Source: Synergistes sp.
Lineage (GTDB): Bacteria; Synergistota; Synergistia; Synergistales; Synergistaceae
Direction of reading: 5' to 3'
NCBI GenBank assembly: GCA_017537925.1
Contig: JAFYJW010000058.1
Coordinates: forward strand, 1 to 47,359
DNA length: 47,359 nt
Below the pieces are notes generated by a model. That model was not told the origin of the DNA. It did not search any database and worked only from the letters and a program-made list of their open reading frames with translations. Made by a program: the position numbers and the translations under genes. Positions 16,153 to 24,939 of the stretch are shown here, piece after piece. The stretch's first letter is position 1, and the number at the start of each line of letters is the position of its first letter.

Positions 16153-17298
16153 ATGCCGGATTTTGCAAAAATACCGTCGTTTGACCTGACAAGAAATTAT
16201 GCGCGTGTAAAGGAAGAGATTAGCGTAGCCGTTCTCAGAGTGCTTGACACGCAATACTTTATTCTGGGGCCGGAAGTGGAGGCTCTGGAAAGAGAGCTTG
16301 CTTCGTACCTTGAGGTAAAGGAAACGATCGGCTGCGCGTCCGGCACCGACTCTCTTATACTGGCGATGATGACGCTGGATCTCAAACCGCAAGACGAAGT
16401 CATCACAACGCCCTTTACTTTCTTCGCCACGGCAAGCTGCATCACAAGATGCGGCGGCAGGCCTGTATTCGCTGATGTGGATCCCGCTACATACAATATA
16501 AAGAGCGAAGATATACTGTCGAAGATCACTCCGCGCACTAAAGCCGTCCTGCCGGTGCACCTTTTCGGGCAGATGTGCCCGCTTGAGGAAATAAAAGACG
16601 AACTTAAAGCACGCGGAATAGTTTTAGTCGAAGACTGCGCGCAGGCTATAGGCGCGCACAGGATGATCGGCGGGCGCGTTGCAAGGAGCGGTTCGGTCGG
16701 AGATTTAGGCTGTTTTTCCTTCTTCCCGACGAAGAACCTGGGCTGTTACGGCGACGGCGGGCTGGTATCCGTCCCGGAAGATGAAGAACTCGCGTCCCGC
16801 ATAAGACGCCTGCGCGTCCATGGGGCAGGCGCGACATATATGCATGACGAGGTCGGCATCAACAGCCGCCTTGACGCGCTTCAGGCAGCTATACTGCGCG
16901 TGCGTCTGCGGCATCTTGAAGGCTGGAACGAAGAACGCCGGATAGTCGCCGAACGTTACGAGACCCTGTTTGCAGAAAAAGGCCTTTTGGAATTGGTGAT
17001 TCCTCCTGCGGAGGCGGAAGGCGGCCGTCATGTCTTCCATCAGTACGTCGTCCGCGCTAAGCGCCGTGACGAGCTCCAGAAATACCTTGCGTCGCGCGGC
17101 ATCACCACACGGGTCTATTACCCTCTTCCTCTTCATATGCAGAAGTGTTTTTCGTATCTGGGATATAAAAAGGGAGATTTCCCGGCGGCCGAGATGCTTT
17201 CGGATGAGGTGCTCGCGCTGCCGATGTTCCCGGAGCTGCTGCCTGAGGAGCAGGAGCGCATAGTCTCCGACATAGCGAAATTTTACGGCAAAGCATAA
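16153..17298 (+). CDS. DegT/DnrJ/EryC1/StrS-family sugar aminotransferase
   Basis: A 381-residue PLP enzyme that typically converts a nucleotide-linked keto-sugar to an aminosugar. It has ASGTDSLILAMM (phosphate-binding), TTPFTFFATAS, VEDCAQAIGA, the PLP-binding Lys in FSFFPTKNLGCYGDGG, and YYPLPLHMQKCFS near the C-terminus. The aminosugar product is not predictable. It is close to the initiating sugar transferase (13930) and follows the GntR gene, so a role in surface polysaccharide is likely. It is a different branch from the second DegT enzyme at 24940. Confidence 0.9.
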   Translation: MPDFAKIPSFDLTRNYARVKEEISVAVLRVLDTQYFILGPEVEALERELASYLEVKETIGCASGTDSLILAMMTLDLKPQDEVITTPFTFFATASCITRCGGRPVFADVDPATYNIKSEDILSKITPRTKAVLPVHLFGQMCPLEEIKDELKARGIVLVEDCAQAIGAHRMIGGRVARSGSVGDLGCFSFFPTKNLGCYGDGGLVSVPEDEELASRIRRLRVHGAGATYMHDEVGINSRLDALQAAILRVRLRHLEGWNEERRIVAERYETLFAEKGLLELVIPPAEAEGGRHVFHQYVVRAKRRDELQKYLASRGITTRVYYPLPLHMQKCFSYLGYKKGDFPAAEMLSDEVLALPMFPELLPEEQERIVSDIAKFYGKA

Positions 17299-17355
17299 AT
17301 ATCTGACTGAATTAAACTATAATATTGCAGACGATATAGCCAGGAGGTGGCGGAA

Positions 17356-18045
17356 ATGATGTTCCCGTATTTTGATTCTACGATGATACTGCTGATTCCC
17401 GCTCTGCTGTTCTCAATGTGGGCGCAGTACAGGGTCAAGAGCACATTTGCCAGGTACAGTGAAGTGGCTGCCGCAAGCGGGGTAACGGCAGACAGCGTCG
17501 GGCGCATGCTGCTTGACAGGGGCGGGCTCAGAAACGTTCCGATCGAGCATGTCGCCGGCCAGCTTACCGATCATTACGACCCGAGCAAAAAGGTTCTGCG
17601 CCTGTCGGACAGCGTAAGCGGGAGCCGCAGCATCGCCGCCATCGGAGTGGCGGCGCACGAGGTGGGACACGCGATACAGGACCAGGAGGGCTATTCCATG
17701 CTGCGCCTGCGCAACTCGATAGTACCGGTCGTAAATATCTGCTCCACACTTTCGATACCGATTTTTCTTTTTGGACTCATTTTAGGTTATATGAACCTCC
17801 TGAACATCGGAATACTGCTTTTCTGCGGCGTGCTTGTATTCCATCTGGTAACGCTTCCGGTCGAATTCGACGCAAGCGCACGCGCACTGAAGCTGCTTTC
17901 CGATACGCATACGCTTACTCCCGGAGAACTTGCGGGGGCGAAATCCGTACTTGGCGCAGCCGCCCTTACATATGTCGCCGCGCTGGTCATGACGATAATG
18001 CAGCTACTGAGGCTCGTGATGCTGCGCAATGCGCGCCGCCGCTGA
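17356..18045 (+). CDS. YugP-family membrane zinc metallopeptidase
   Basis: A 229-residue membrane protein of the neutral zinc metallopeptidase (YugP-like) family. An N-terminal helix precedes a periplasm/cytosol-facing domain with HYDPSKKVLRLS and the HExxH motif AAHEVGHAIQD (about residue 105), followed by two or three more helices. The Asp/Glu in LPVEFDASARA further on is the usual third ligand region. The AGGAGG at 17342-17347 lies 8 nt before ATG 17356; the GTG at 17347 falls on that RBS and is rejected. Substrates of the family are not known. Confidence 0.88.
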   Translation: MMFPYFDSTMILLIPALLFSMWAQYRVKSTFARYSEVAAASGVTADSVGRMLLDRGGLRNVPIEHVAGQLTDHYDPSKKVLRLSDSVSGSRSIAAIGVAAHEVGHAIQDQEGYSMLRLRNSIVPVVNICSTLSIPIFLFGLILGYMNLLNIGILLFCGVLVFHLVTLPVEFDASARALKLLSDTHTLTPGELAGAKSVLGAAALTYVAALVMTIMQLLRLVMLRNARRR

Positions 18046-18134
18046 CGATAGGGCTGCATATCGCCTGTCCGGTTATAGTGTAAAATGAAAGATGGAGTGT
18101 GTTTATTGTCTCTTTGTAGTGCGAGGCAGGTTCA

Positions 18135-19454
18135 ATGAGAGGATTGGAAGCCGCTCTTTCAATATACGGCGAAGTGCAGAAGGGAGCGTTCGCGTCTGAA
18201 GCGCTCAGGCGCGTATACGGCGATATAGCGCCCGGCGACAGGAAACTTGCCGCAACTTTGCTCTACTGTACTCTCCGCCGTCAGACGCTGTGGAAAACTA
18301 TCCTGCTGAAATACTGCAGGCGGCAGCCGCGCGCGCTGCCCCAGACGACAGTAAACGCACTTATGATCGGGATCGCGGGCATTGTTGAGCTCAGGTATTT
18401 TTCTCTGCCGGTCCTTGTGAACGGCATTGTGCAGGCAATAAAGAACAGCGGCGAAGCAAAGGATATAGGGCTTGTAAATGCGGTGCTGCATACCGTGTCG
18501 GACGAAGCCGCAGGCTTTCTCGACGAACTGAAAAAAAGCAGCGCGCTGCGCGATCAGGCTCTCTACTGGGGAGTCCCTGGATGGGCTGCGGCGCAGTGGT
18601 CCAAAGAGCTTTCCATCCCGGAAGCGAAAAAGCTTGTACGCGCCGTAGGAATGAAAAGATATCTGTCGCTGCGCCTGTCGCGCGGAGTCGACCGCGGCGA
18701 ATATATAAAGCAGTACTGCGCTTCCGGGCGCAGAGCGTGGGCGTCGCCATTTCTGGAATTTTCAGTGCGCACCGCCGCAAACCCGTACCCTGTCGATCTG
18801 CCCGGCTTTGGCGAAGGCGCGATAATGCCGCAGAGCGAATCGTCTATGACAGCAGCAGATCTCCTTGCCTCTTACGCAAAGGGAGGAAGGATCCTTGATA
18901 TGTGCTGCGGGCGCGGAGTGAAGACAGGACAGCTTGCCGATATATTGCCTGACGCCCGCATCGAGGCATGGGACCTGTCGGAAAAAAAGATAAACGCAGC
19001 GCGTTTTGAGATAATGAGAATGAGATCGGAGGAGCGTGTGACATTCAAAACAGGCGACGCTCTCTCCCTTGTACCGGATGAAGAGCCTGACGCGATACTG
19101 CTCGATGTGCCATGTTCCGGAAGCGGCACATGGGGGCGTCATCCCGAAGGGAAATGGCGTCTGGCGCCGGAGGATATAGAAAAAAACAGCGTGCTTCAGA
19201 AAAAACTGCTGGAGCGTGCAGCTTCCATGCTGAAACCGGGAGGTTTTCTGCTCTACAGCACATGCAGTCTTTTCCGCGAAGAGAACGAGAAGGTCGTCGC
19301 AGACGTGATGGGCCGCCATCCGGAACTGCTTGAGATGCCGCATTTGAGAAGCGCTTCGTTCATACGCAGGGGCAAGCCTTACGGCACGGTCATTTTCCCG
19401 GCCCTGCCGTGGGTCGACGGGTTTTATACAGCGCTTCTCGCAAAGAGAAAATAG
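18135..19454 (+). CDS. rsmB: 16S rRNA (cytosine-967-C5)-methyltransferase
   Basis: Methylates C967 of 16S rRNA using S-adenosylmethionine. The N-terminal NusB-like RNA-binding domain spans about residues 1-140. The SAM domain has motif I as DMCCGRGVKTGQLADIL, motif IV as LLDVPCSGSGTWGRHPE (the conserved PC) and motif VI as LLYSTCSLFREENE, whose Cys is the catalytic nucleophile. Length 439 aa is normal. It is followed at 11 nt by the PASTA gene and then rpe. In many Firmicutes rsmB is followed by the Ser/Thr phosphatase and PASTA kinase genes and rpe; that order is partly kept here. Confidence 0.93.
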   Translation: MRGLEAALSIYGEVQKGAFASEALRRVYGDIAPGDRKLAATLLYCTLRRQTLWKTILLKYCRRQPRALPQTTVNALMIGIAGIVELRYFSLPVLVNGIVQAIKNSGEAKDIGLVNAVLHTVSDEAAGFLDELKKSSALRDQALYWGVPGWAAAQWSKELSIPEAKKLVRAVGMKRYLSLRLSRGVDRGEYIKQYCASGRRAWASPFLEFSVRTAANPYPVDLPGFGEGAIMPQSESSMTAADLLASYAKGGRILDMCCGRGVKTGQLADILPDARIEAWDLSEKKINAARFEIMRMRSEERVTFKTGDALSLVPDEEPDAILLDVPCSGSGTWGRHPEGKWRLAPEDIEKNSVLQKKLLERAASMLKPGGFLLYSTCSLFREENEKVVADVMGRHPELLEMPHLRSASFIRRGKPYGTVIFPALPWVDGFYTALLAKRK

Positions 19455-19465
19455 GAGGCAGGCTA

Positions 19466-20671
19466 ATGGGAAAATTTCACCGCTGGGGAATGATATTAGC
19501 ATTTCTTGTGATCGTCGGCTGCGCTTATATCGGAATAAGAATGGTCTTTGTGGAAGACAAGGATTCTGAAGTGCCGTCCGTTACAGGCATGCAGATCGTG
19601 GACGCTGTCGACGCGCTGCAGGAGAAAGGGCTGCTTGCCAAGGTCGACAAAGTCGATTCTGCGCTGCCGGCAGACACGGTAGTTTCGCAAAACCTGCAGG
19701 CCGGAGAAAAGGTAGCGCGCGGCAAGGTGGTGCTGCTGCGCGTCAGCAAAGGCGGCGCCATCCAGCCTATTCCCGACGTGCGCGGCATGAAGTTTGAAGA
19801 AGGCGTCAAAAAACTGAGCGAAGCCGGTTTCAAAGTAAACAAGGTGAAGCGTGTCGCTGACGCGCTGAAGCCGGCGGGAACGATAATAGCCCAGAACCCG
19901 TCCGCACCGCAGCAGGTATCGTCGTCGTGCATGGTAAGCCTGCTGGTGAGCAGCGGGGCTAACGGAGAAAGCTCGTTTGTGGTCATTCCCGAACTCCGCG
20001 GCAGCGACAGGACGTCCGCAGTCGAGATGCTGGAACAGCTTGGGCTGAGACTCGGCCAGACGGCGGAGGCTCCTTCGTCCTCCATACCGGCAGGGAGCGT
20101 GCTTTCCACCCGTCCGAAGAGCGGCACAAAAGTCCCGGCAGGTTCGGCCGTAAACCTGACTTTTGCGAGAAAACCGCTTGAGTCCGAGCTGGCAGAGGAC
20201 ACGCCGCCGCAGCAGGACAATGATAAGGAACGGGCCGAGGCGGTCCGCCGCGTAGTGGTAAAAGAGACCGCGCCCACTACGGTACCTTCCAAGATACCTG
20301 AGGTAAAAGCACAAAAGCCGCAGGTGAAGACAGAGAAGAAAGAAGAACAGCCCAAAGAGCAGCCCAAAGAGGCAACTAAAGAAGCTGCGGTGAAAGAAGC
20401 GCCGAAACAGGAGGCTCCGAAAGAGACCGCTTCCTCCAATATGCCTCCCGCAGCGGGGACCAAGACGGCAAAGGTGCGCTACCAGGTTCCTCCTCTGACA
20501 AAGCCGCTCTCGCTCAAGATAGAGATGGCTGATGAAATGGGCACCCGCGTGCTCAAGGACGGTGTGGCAAAGAGCGGGGAATACATTTCCATGAACGTTC
20601 CCTACAGCGGAGAAGCCCGCATAACGATATTCCTTGGCGGTGACTTTGTATGGCAGGACCGCTACAACTGA
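19466..20671 (+). CDS. membrane-anchored PASTA-domain protein without a kinase domain
   Basis: A 401-residue protein with one N-terminal membrane helix (about residues 8-27) and three extracytoplasmic PASTA domains (about 34-97, 98-165 and 172-238; each starts VPSVTGM, IPDVRGM or IPELRGS). PASTA domains bind muropeptides or beta-lactams. A Lys/Glu/Pro-rich low-complexity linker (about 250-330) leads to a C-terminal beta-rich domain ending in GGDFVWQDRYN. ATG 19466 is chosen for AGGAGG ending about 10 nt upstream. There is no Ser/Thr kinase domain in this ORF or in the surrounding genes. The final 22 nt overlap rpe. A role in peptidoglycan sensing or anchoring is an inference. Confidence 0.85.
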   Translation: MGKFHRWGMILAFLVIVGCAYIGIRMVFVEDKDSEVPSVTGMQIVDAVDALQEKGLLAKVDKVDSALPADTVVSQNLQAGEKVARGKVVLLRVSKGGAIQPIPDVRGMKFEEGVKKLSEAGFKVNKVKRVADALKPAGTIIAQNPSAPQQVSSSCMVSLLVSSGANGESSFVVIPELRGSDRTSAVEMLEQLGLRLGQTAEAPSSSIPAGSVLSTRPKSGTKVPAGSAVNLTFARKPLESELAEDTPPQQDNDKERAEAVRRVVVKETAPTTVPSKIPEVKAQKPQVKTEKKEEQPKEQPKEATKEAAVKEAPKQEAPKETASSNMPPAAGTKTAKVRYQVPPLTKPLSLKIEMADEMGTRVLKDGVAKSGEYISMNVPYSGEARITIFLGGDFVWQDRYN

Positions 20672-21342
20672 AAAAAGGGAAAAAACTTCTGATAGCCCCG
20701 TCGCTGCTTGCGGCGGACGTTCTCAACATAGAGAGCGATATTGAGCGGCTCGGCGGAGAGGCCGACTGGCTGCATGTCGATATCATGGACGGGCATTTCG
20801 TGCCTAATCTTTCCTATGGCCCGGAACTGGTCAGGGCGCTGCGCAGAAGATATCCCGACGCTTTTCTTGACGTGCATATAATGGTGGAGCCGGCGGAAGA
20901 TTTTCTTGATATGTTCATATCTGCCGGGGCGTCGCTGATAACGGTCCACGCCGAAGCGACCAGTCATCTTCACCGTGTGCTGCAGAAGCTGAAAGACGCG
21001 GGAATATATGCGGGGGCCGCGATAAACCCGGGAACTTCAAAAGAACTGCTTATGCCGGTCCTTCATATGGCCGATCTGCTTCTTGTGATGTCGGTCAACC
21101 CCGGCTACGGCGGTCAGTCGTTCATACCGGAGACGCTCGACAAAACGCGCATGCTCTCTGAGATGCGGGAGAGCCTTGGTCTCGGCTGCCTTATCGAGAT
21201 GGACGGCGGCATAGGACCGAAAAATATCGCTCAGGTCTCAGCTGCAGGCTGCGATGTCGCCGTTGCAGGAAGCGCGGTCTTCCGGCAGGCGTCGCCGGCG
21301 GCTGTTATAAAGGAGATGCGAATACTGTCCGAAAGGGGGTAA
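20650..21342 (+). CDS. rpe: ribulose-phosphate 3-epimerase
   Basis: Interconverts D-ribulose 5-phosphate and D-xylulose 5-phosphate in the pentose phosphate pathway. It is a TIM barrel with all landmarks: IAPSLLAADVLN, WLHVDIMDGHFVPNLSYGP, DVHIMVEP, VHAEA, MSVNPGYGGQSFIPETLDK and EMDGGIGPKNI. The ATG at 20650 lies 22 nt inside the PASTA gene, so the two are coupled. About 13 residues precede the usual start of the family, so a downstream non-ATG start near 20690 is possible. It overlaps the RodZ-like gene region by its TAATG junction. Confidence 0.95.
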   Translation: MAGPLQLKKGKKLLIAPSLLAADVLNIESDIERLGGEADWLHVDIMDGHFVPNLSYGPELVRALRRRYPDAFLDVHIMVEPAEDFLDMFISAGASLITVHAEATSHLHRVLQKLKDAGIYAGAAINPGTSKELLMPVLHMADLLLVMSVNPGYGGQSFIPETLDKTRMLSEMRESLGLGCLIEMDGGIGPKNIAQVSAAGCDVAVAGSAVFRQASPAAVIKEMRILSERG

Positions 21343-21347
21343 TGCGC

Positions 21348-22307
21348 ATGGCGGTTGAAGCAGGGGACGCGCAGACGGAAAACAGTGAAAGCAGCATACG
21401 GGAAGCTGCGGCGGAACTCGGAAACAAGCTCCGCAAACTGAGAGAAGCGCAGGGACTGACCTTTGAAGACGTCCGCTCCGCGATAAAAATACAGATAAAA
21501 TATATCGAAGCCATAGAAGAAGGAAATACGGGAATCATACCCAGGGGGCCCTTCTGCAGAAGTTTTATAAAGCAGTACTGTGAATATCTGAAAGCCGACG
21601 ATCTATGGGCGCGCTACGATCCGCTTCTGAAAAGCATAAACGCTCAGGGCACTTCACGCGGCGAAGAAGCGATTCGAGCAGGCGTAGAAAGGAAAACGGC
21701 GTATAGGCGCAGTTCACTGCTGCATATACTGATTCCGGTCGTCATGCTGCTTTCAGTGGCTGCAGCCGCATGGGTGACGCTGCGTTACCGCGGGGAGATA
21801 GCAAAGGATGCAACGACTCCGCTTGAAGGCGGTACTGCCGTTGTCAGAGAAGATGTTTCTAAGGACGTTTCAGCCGAAATACTTCCCTCTTTGGATAAAG
21901 CGCCTGCGTCATCAGCGCCTTCGATCGACCTCGGATGGATGGACGGGAAGGAAGTTTCGGACAATCAGCAGAAGAGCAGTGATATGAACTTCGCGGCGGC
22001 GGCTGCAAAGAGCGCGGAAACAAAGGCCGCCGGCAGCGTTCTGCCTGAGCTGTCCGTAACCGCAGACGGAGTAGTTTGGGTGAAATTTTCCATAGGCAAG
22101 AAGATCCTGTTTGAGGGTATTATGAAAAAAGGCGAGACACGCTCCTTCTCTCCGACAGCCGAAGAACCTCTGAGGGCAAGATATGGCAATCCGTCCAAAA
22201 CTCTTGTCTCCTGGGGAGGGACTTCCGCCGTTGCGGCCGGGAACGGAGCAAAGCCTTTAACGATATATTACTCTTCGGACGGCAGCGTGTCGGAGGGAAA
22301 ACGGTAG
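21348..22307 (+). CDS. RodZ-like cytoskeletal protein (HTH, membrane helix, DUF4115)
   Basis: A 319-residue bitopic membrane protein. The N-terminal Xre-like helix-turn-helix domain has LREAQGLTFEDVRSAIKIQIKYIEAIEEGN and RGPFCRSFIKQYCEYL (about residues 25-85), which in RodZ binds MreB. A single membrane helix is at about 125-145 and a low-complexity periplasmic linker follows. The C-terminal DUF4115-type beta domain is at about 225-290 (WVKFSIGKKILFEGIMKKGE). ATG 21348 is 8 nt past AAAGGGGG; ATG 21342 overlaps the rpe stop and is too close to the RBS. A role in rod-shape maintenance is expected from the family. Confidence 0.85.
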   Translation: MAVEAGDAQTENSESSIREAAAELGNKLRKLREAQGLTFEDVRSAIKIQIKYIEAIEEGNTGIIPRGPFCRSFIKQYCEYLKADDLWARYDPLLKSINAQGTSRGEEAIRAGVERKTAYRRSSLLHILIPVVMLLSVAAAAWVTLRYRGEIAKDATTPLEGGTAVVREDVSKDVSAEILPSLDKAPASSAPSIDLGWMDGKEVSDNQQKSSDMNFAAAAAKSAETKAAGSVLPELSVTADGVVWVKFSIGKKILFEGIMKKGETRSFSPTAEEPLRARYGNPSKTLVSWGGTSAVAAGNGAKPLTIYYSSDGSVSEGKR

Positions 22308-22365
22308 CTTATTCACGACACTGTTATATTTCCTGGCGGTTCACATGCGCAGAGGGGGTTATTGA

Positions 22366-22728
22366 ATGAAAAGGATAATAGCGGCTCTCCTTGTTGTTCT
22401 CTGCTTTGCATCGTCGTCTTTCGCGGCTTTCAGCAAAAAAGGATACATTCCCGAAGGCGATCCGATAAAATATTCAGGCCTGAAAGTCACCGAGAACGGC
22501 GTAAATATCGTTCTTCACAACACAGGCGATAAAGCGGTGATCTTCAACGCCGCCGTCACGTTCATCGGCCCGCGCCGGAAAGAACTTGGCGATTTCTACA
22601 TCGAAAAGACGATGATAGAACCGGGCGGAGAGGCCGTATTCCGTAATCTTTATCTGAAGGGCGATCAAAAACTCTGCAAAAGCGCCGAATCTCTGCGCTG
22701 GACTATATATCTGCTTGAGACCAGGTAA
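22366..22728 (+). CDS. small exported protein of unknown function
   Basis: A 120-residue protein, not recognised. The N-terminus is a clear signal peptide (MKRIIAALLVVLCFASSSFA, cleavage after about residue 20). The mature part alternates hydrophobic and polar residues, which suggests an immunoglobulin-like or FxLYD-type beta sandwich (GVNIVLHNTGDKAVIFNAAVTFIGPRRK, then EPGGEAVFRNLYL). A single Cys is present in KLCKSAES. A GAGGGGGTTATTGA stretch precedes the ATG. It closes the rsmB-PASTA-rpe-rodZ-like gene run and is followed by a strong terminator. Confidence 0.75.
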   Translation: MKRIIAALLVVLCFASSSFAAFSKKGYIPEGDPIKYSGLKVTENGVNIVLHNTGDKAVIFNAAVTFIGPRRKELGDFYIEKTMIEPGGEAVFRNLYLKGDQKLCKSAESLRWTIYLLETR

Positions 22729-22753
22729 TGGCGTCCGGTGATTGAAGCAACTG

Positions 22754-22786
22754 CGCGGCCGGACCGAATCGTCCGGCTGCGTTTTT
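22754..22786 (+). terminator. terminator after the exported-protein gene
   Basis: An 11-bp stem CGCGGCCGGAC/GTCCGGCTGCG (one G-T pair), loop CGAATC, then five T. It starts 26 nt after the stop codon. Confidence 0.9.
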
Positions 22787-22846
22787 GTCTCCGCCGGATG
22801 TTGATGATTATCTGCCGTTACCCGCTGTGGAAACCGTCAGAAAAGT

Positions 22847-22875
22847 TTGACAAAATAAAAATTTGGGTGTATTCT
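22847..22875 (+). promoter_or_regulatory. promoter of kdsB
   Basis: A perfect TTGACA (22847-22852), a 17-bp spacer and TATTCT (22870-22875), giving a leader of about 80 nt before the kdsB start. Confidence 0.8.
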
Positions 22876-22960
22876 CTGCATCTAACCGAAAATCGGCAGC
22901 CGATAAAGCCGCGCGAGCGGTCATACACTGCATAGGCGCCGTGTGAGGAGGGTTAGAGGG

Positions 22961-23686
22961 ATGAAGACCCTTGCAGTGATACCGGCAAGATATTCCAGTA
23001 CAAGGCTCCCCGGCAAGCCGCTTGCCAAAATCGCCGGAACCCCTTTGGTAGTACGAGTGCTCGACAATGTGCGATCCTGTTCCTCTGTGGATCGGGTAAT
23101 AGTGGCTGTCGACGATGAACGAATCGCTGATGTGGTGCGCGCCGTTGGCGGCGAGGCCTTTATGACCCCTCCGGAGCTGCCGAGCGGCGGCGACCGGGTC
23201 GCATATGTCGCAAAGCGGATAGAATCAGAATTTGTCCTGAACGTCCAGGTAGACGATCCGCTCGTCGGCGCCGATATGATAGATCCGTTAGTGGAAGCGC
23301 TTGCCTCTGACAGTTCGGTCAAGCTGGCTCTTTTAGTGAAGCGAATCGAAAAACAGGAAGAGGTTTTATCCGAAAACGTCGTAAAAGCTGTTTTTGACGG
23401 CAGAAAGCGCGCGATGTATTTCAGCCGTTCTCCGATACCGCGTTTCAGTGATACCGGCGGCGTATGGTATAAGCATATAGGACCCTACGGCTGGCGCCGG
23501 GACTTTCTTTTTGAATTTGCCGCTATGGAGCAGACGCCGCTTGAGAAAACAGAAAGCCTTGAAATGCTCAGGGTCATTGAAAGCGGCCGTTCCATCAAAT
23601 GCGTCGAGGTCTCCCGCGATACTATAGAAATAGACACTCCCGAAGATCTGGTAAAGATCGAAAAGTATTATTCATCCGGTCTCTGA
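22961..23686 (+). CDS. kdsB: CMP-Kdo (or CMP-Kdo8N) synthetase
   Basis: Activates 3-deoxy-D-manno-octulosonate, or its 8-amino analogue, with CTP for LPS inner-core assembly. The N-terminus is the standard KdsB signature IPARYSSTRLPGKPLAKI; GGDRVAYVAKRI and the C-terminal IDTPEDL are also present. Where most KdsB enzymes have QGDEP, this one has QVDDP. Start ATG 22961 follows GAGGAGGGTTAGAGGG. The two following genes match the Shewanella 8-amino-Kdo pathway, in which KdsB prefers Kdo8N, so that is the likely substrate. A perfect hairpin (23687-23720) separates it from those genes. Confidence 0.92.
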   Translation: MKTLAVIPARYSSTRLPGKPLAKIAGTPLVVRVLDNVRSCSSVDRVIVAVDDERIADVVRAVGGEAFMTPPELPSGGDRVAYVAKRIESEFVLNVQVDDPLVGADMIDPLVEALASDSSVKLALLVKRIEKQEEVLSENVVKAVFDGRKRAMYFSRSPIPRFSDTGGVWYKHIGPYGWRRDFLFEFAAMEQTPLEKTESLEMLRVIESGRSIKCVEVSRDTIEIDTPEDLVKIEKYYSSGL

Positions 23687-23724
23687 CGCGCAAATGTCAC
23701 CCGCGGGGAGCATTTGCGCGTTTT
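23687..23724 (+). terminator. hairpin after kdsB, weak or partial terminator
   Basis: A perfect 10-bp stem CGCGCAAATG/CATTTGCGCG starts right at the kdsB stop, with a 14-nt loop and only four T. It may reduce rather than stop transcription into the next gene. Confidence 0.6.
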
Positions 23725-23814
23725 AAAAAGAATGCTTTGAAGACGCCCTCATTCGGCAGATGACGTCGGCAAGGGCGTAAAAGACGTGTTTTTATAAAGA
23801 AACGGAGAAGAATA

Positions 23815-24933
23815 ATGCTGAAGATCGCAGAAAAAATAAAAGAATTTACAAAGATGGGCCCGTTCTGGAATGTAAGCGTGGATACCGACGTCGTTTTTTC
23901 AGACGACGGGGTCGGCACGCTCCTTTCGATGCTTAAAGAAAGAGAAAAAAACGCATTTTTTGTTTTGGACGCCGCTTTGAAGCCGCAGCCGCGTTTTTCC
24001 GCGCTTTTTGAGCAGAATGATATTTTTGAATTTGACGCCTCTTTTTCCGAACCGCGTACGCAGGACGTAGACGCGCTGCGCTCGGAGCTTCTGAAGAGAC
24101 ATAAAATACCCGATACGTTAGTAGGCGTTGGCGGGGGTGCAGCGATGGATCTCGCCAAAGCGACAGCTATATGCCTTGCAAATCCCAAACCGGCCCAATG
24201 CTATCAGGGGTTTGACCTTGATATGAACAAGGGCGCGGATATATGGACGATGCCTGCCCTGACAGGCACCGGCGCCGAGATAACTCCGATAGCCGTGCTG
24301 CGCGGTCCGAAGAAAAAACTTGGCATAAACAACCATCATGTTCAGCCTGAGGTGGCCGTTATAGACCCGCAGCTTTCAGCCGACGCGCCGCACTTCAACC
24401 GTTTTTTCACTATGATGGACTGCTTTTTTCATCACTGCGAGATAACGGCAAGCAAAACCAGCTGCGCAGAGGCAAAGGCGGATTCCAAAGAAGGGCTTGA
24501 GATAGCGCGCTCAGTACTTTCTCAGGATCTGACGCACTACAGCACGCCTGTCGCTGTAAGGTCGTCCGCTGCCTCTCTGCTCGGAGGCAGCAGCTCGATA
24601 GCGGGCAGGGTTGGAGCAGCGCATGCGATATCGTACGGTCTGAGCAACAGCGCCCCGCATCTGCCGCACAGCGTGGCAGTAGCCATATCGATATGCGCGC
24701 TGGAAGATATTTACCCCGAAGGCCGCGCGGAAACTTTGAGATTTCTTGACGCCAACGGTTTTTCCGTCCCTAAGGCGTCGGAATACGGCATCACGGCAGG
24801 CGACATAGAGAGGATGACCTCCACGGCGCTCGGTATGGACAAGCTGTGGCTCAGCTGTTTCGGAGAAGAGTGGCGTTCGAAGGCGACAAAAAACTATATA
24901 GAGAATATATACAGAAGAATAGTCAGGGAGTGA
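23815..24933 (+). CDS. kdnB: iron-containing alcohol dehydrogenase-like Kdo 8-oxidase
   Basis: A 372-residue group III (metal-dependent) alcohol dehydrogenase. The NAD-binding motif is VGVGGGAAMDLAKA (about residues 102-115). Metal ligands fit the family: Asp and His in MMDCFFHH, His in GAAHAISYGL and His in LPHSVAVAIS. In Shewanella, KdnB oxidises C8 of Kdo to an aldehyde, which KdnA then transaminates. The order kdsB, this gene, aminotransferase supports the same step here. The gene starts at ATG 23815 after GGAGAAG and is followed at 6 nt by kdnA. The function is inferred from context and family; a generic ADH is the alternative. Confidence 0.75.
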   Translation: MLKIAEKIKEFTKMGPFWNVSVDTDVVFSDDGVGTLLSMLKEREKNAFFVLDAALKPQPRFSALFEQNDIFEFDASFSEPRTQDVDALRSELLKRHKIPDTLVGVGGGAAMDLAKATAICLANPKPAQCYQGFDLDMNKGADIWTMPALTGTGAEITPIAVLRGPKKKLGINNHHVQPEVAVIDPQLSADAPHFNRFFTMMDCFFHHCEITASKTSCAEAKADSKEGLEIARSVLSQDLTHYSTPVAVRSSAASLLGGSSSIAGRVGAAHAISYGLSNSAPHLPHSVAVAISICALEDIYPEGRAETLRFLDANGFSVPKASEYGITAGDIERMTSTALGMDKLWLSCFGEEWRSKATKNYIENIYRRIVRE

Positions 24934-24939
24934 TCAAAA

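Noticed and set aside
20280-20460. Lys/Glu/Pro-rich stretch in the PASTA protein as a tandem DNA repeat
   Set aside because: The codons vary and units are irregular; it is a low-complexity protein linker, not a nucleotide repeat.
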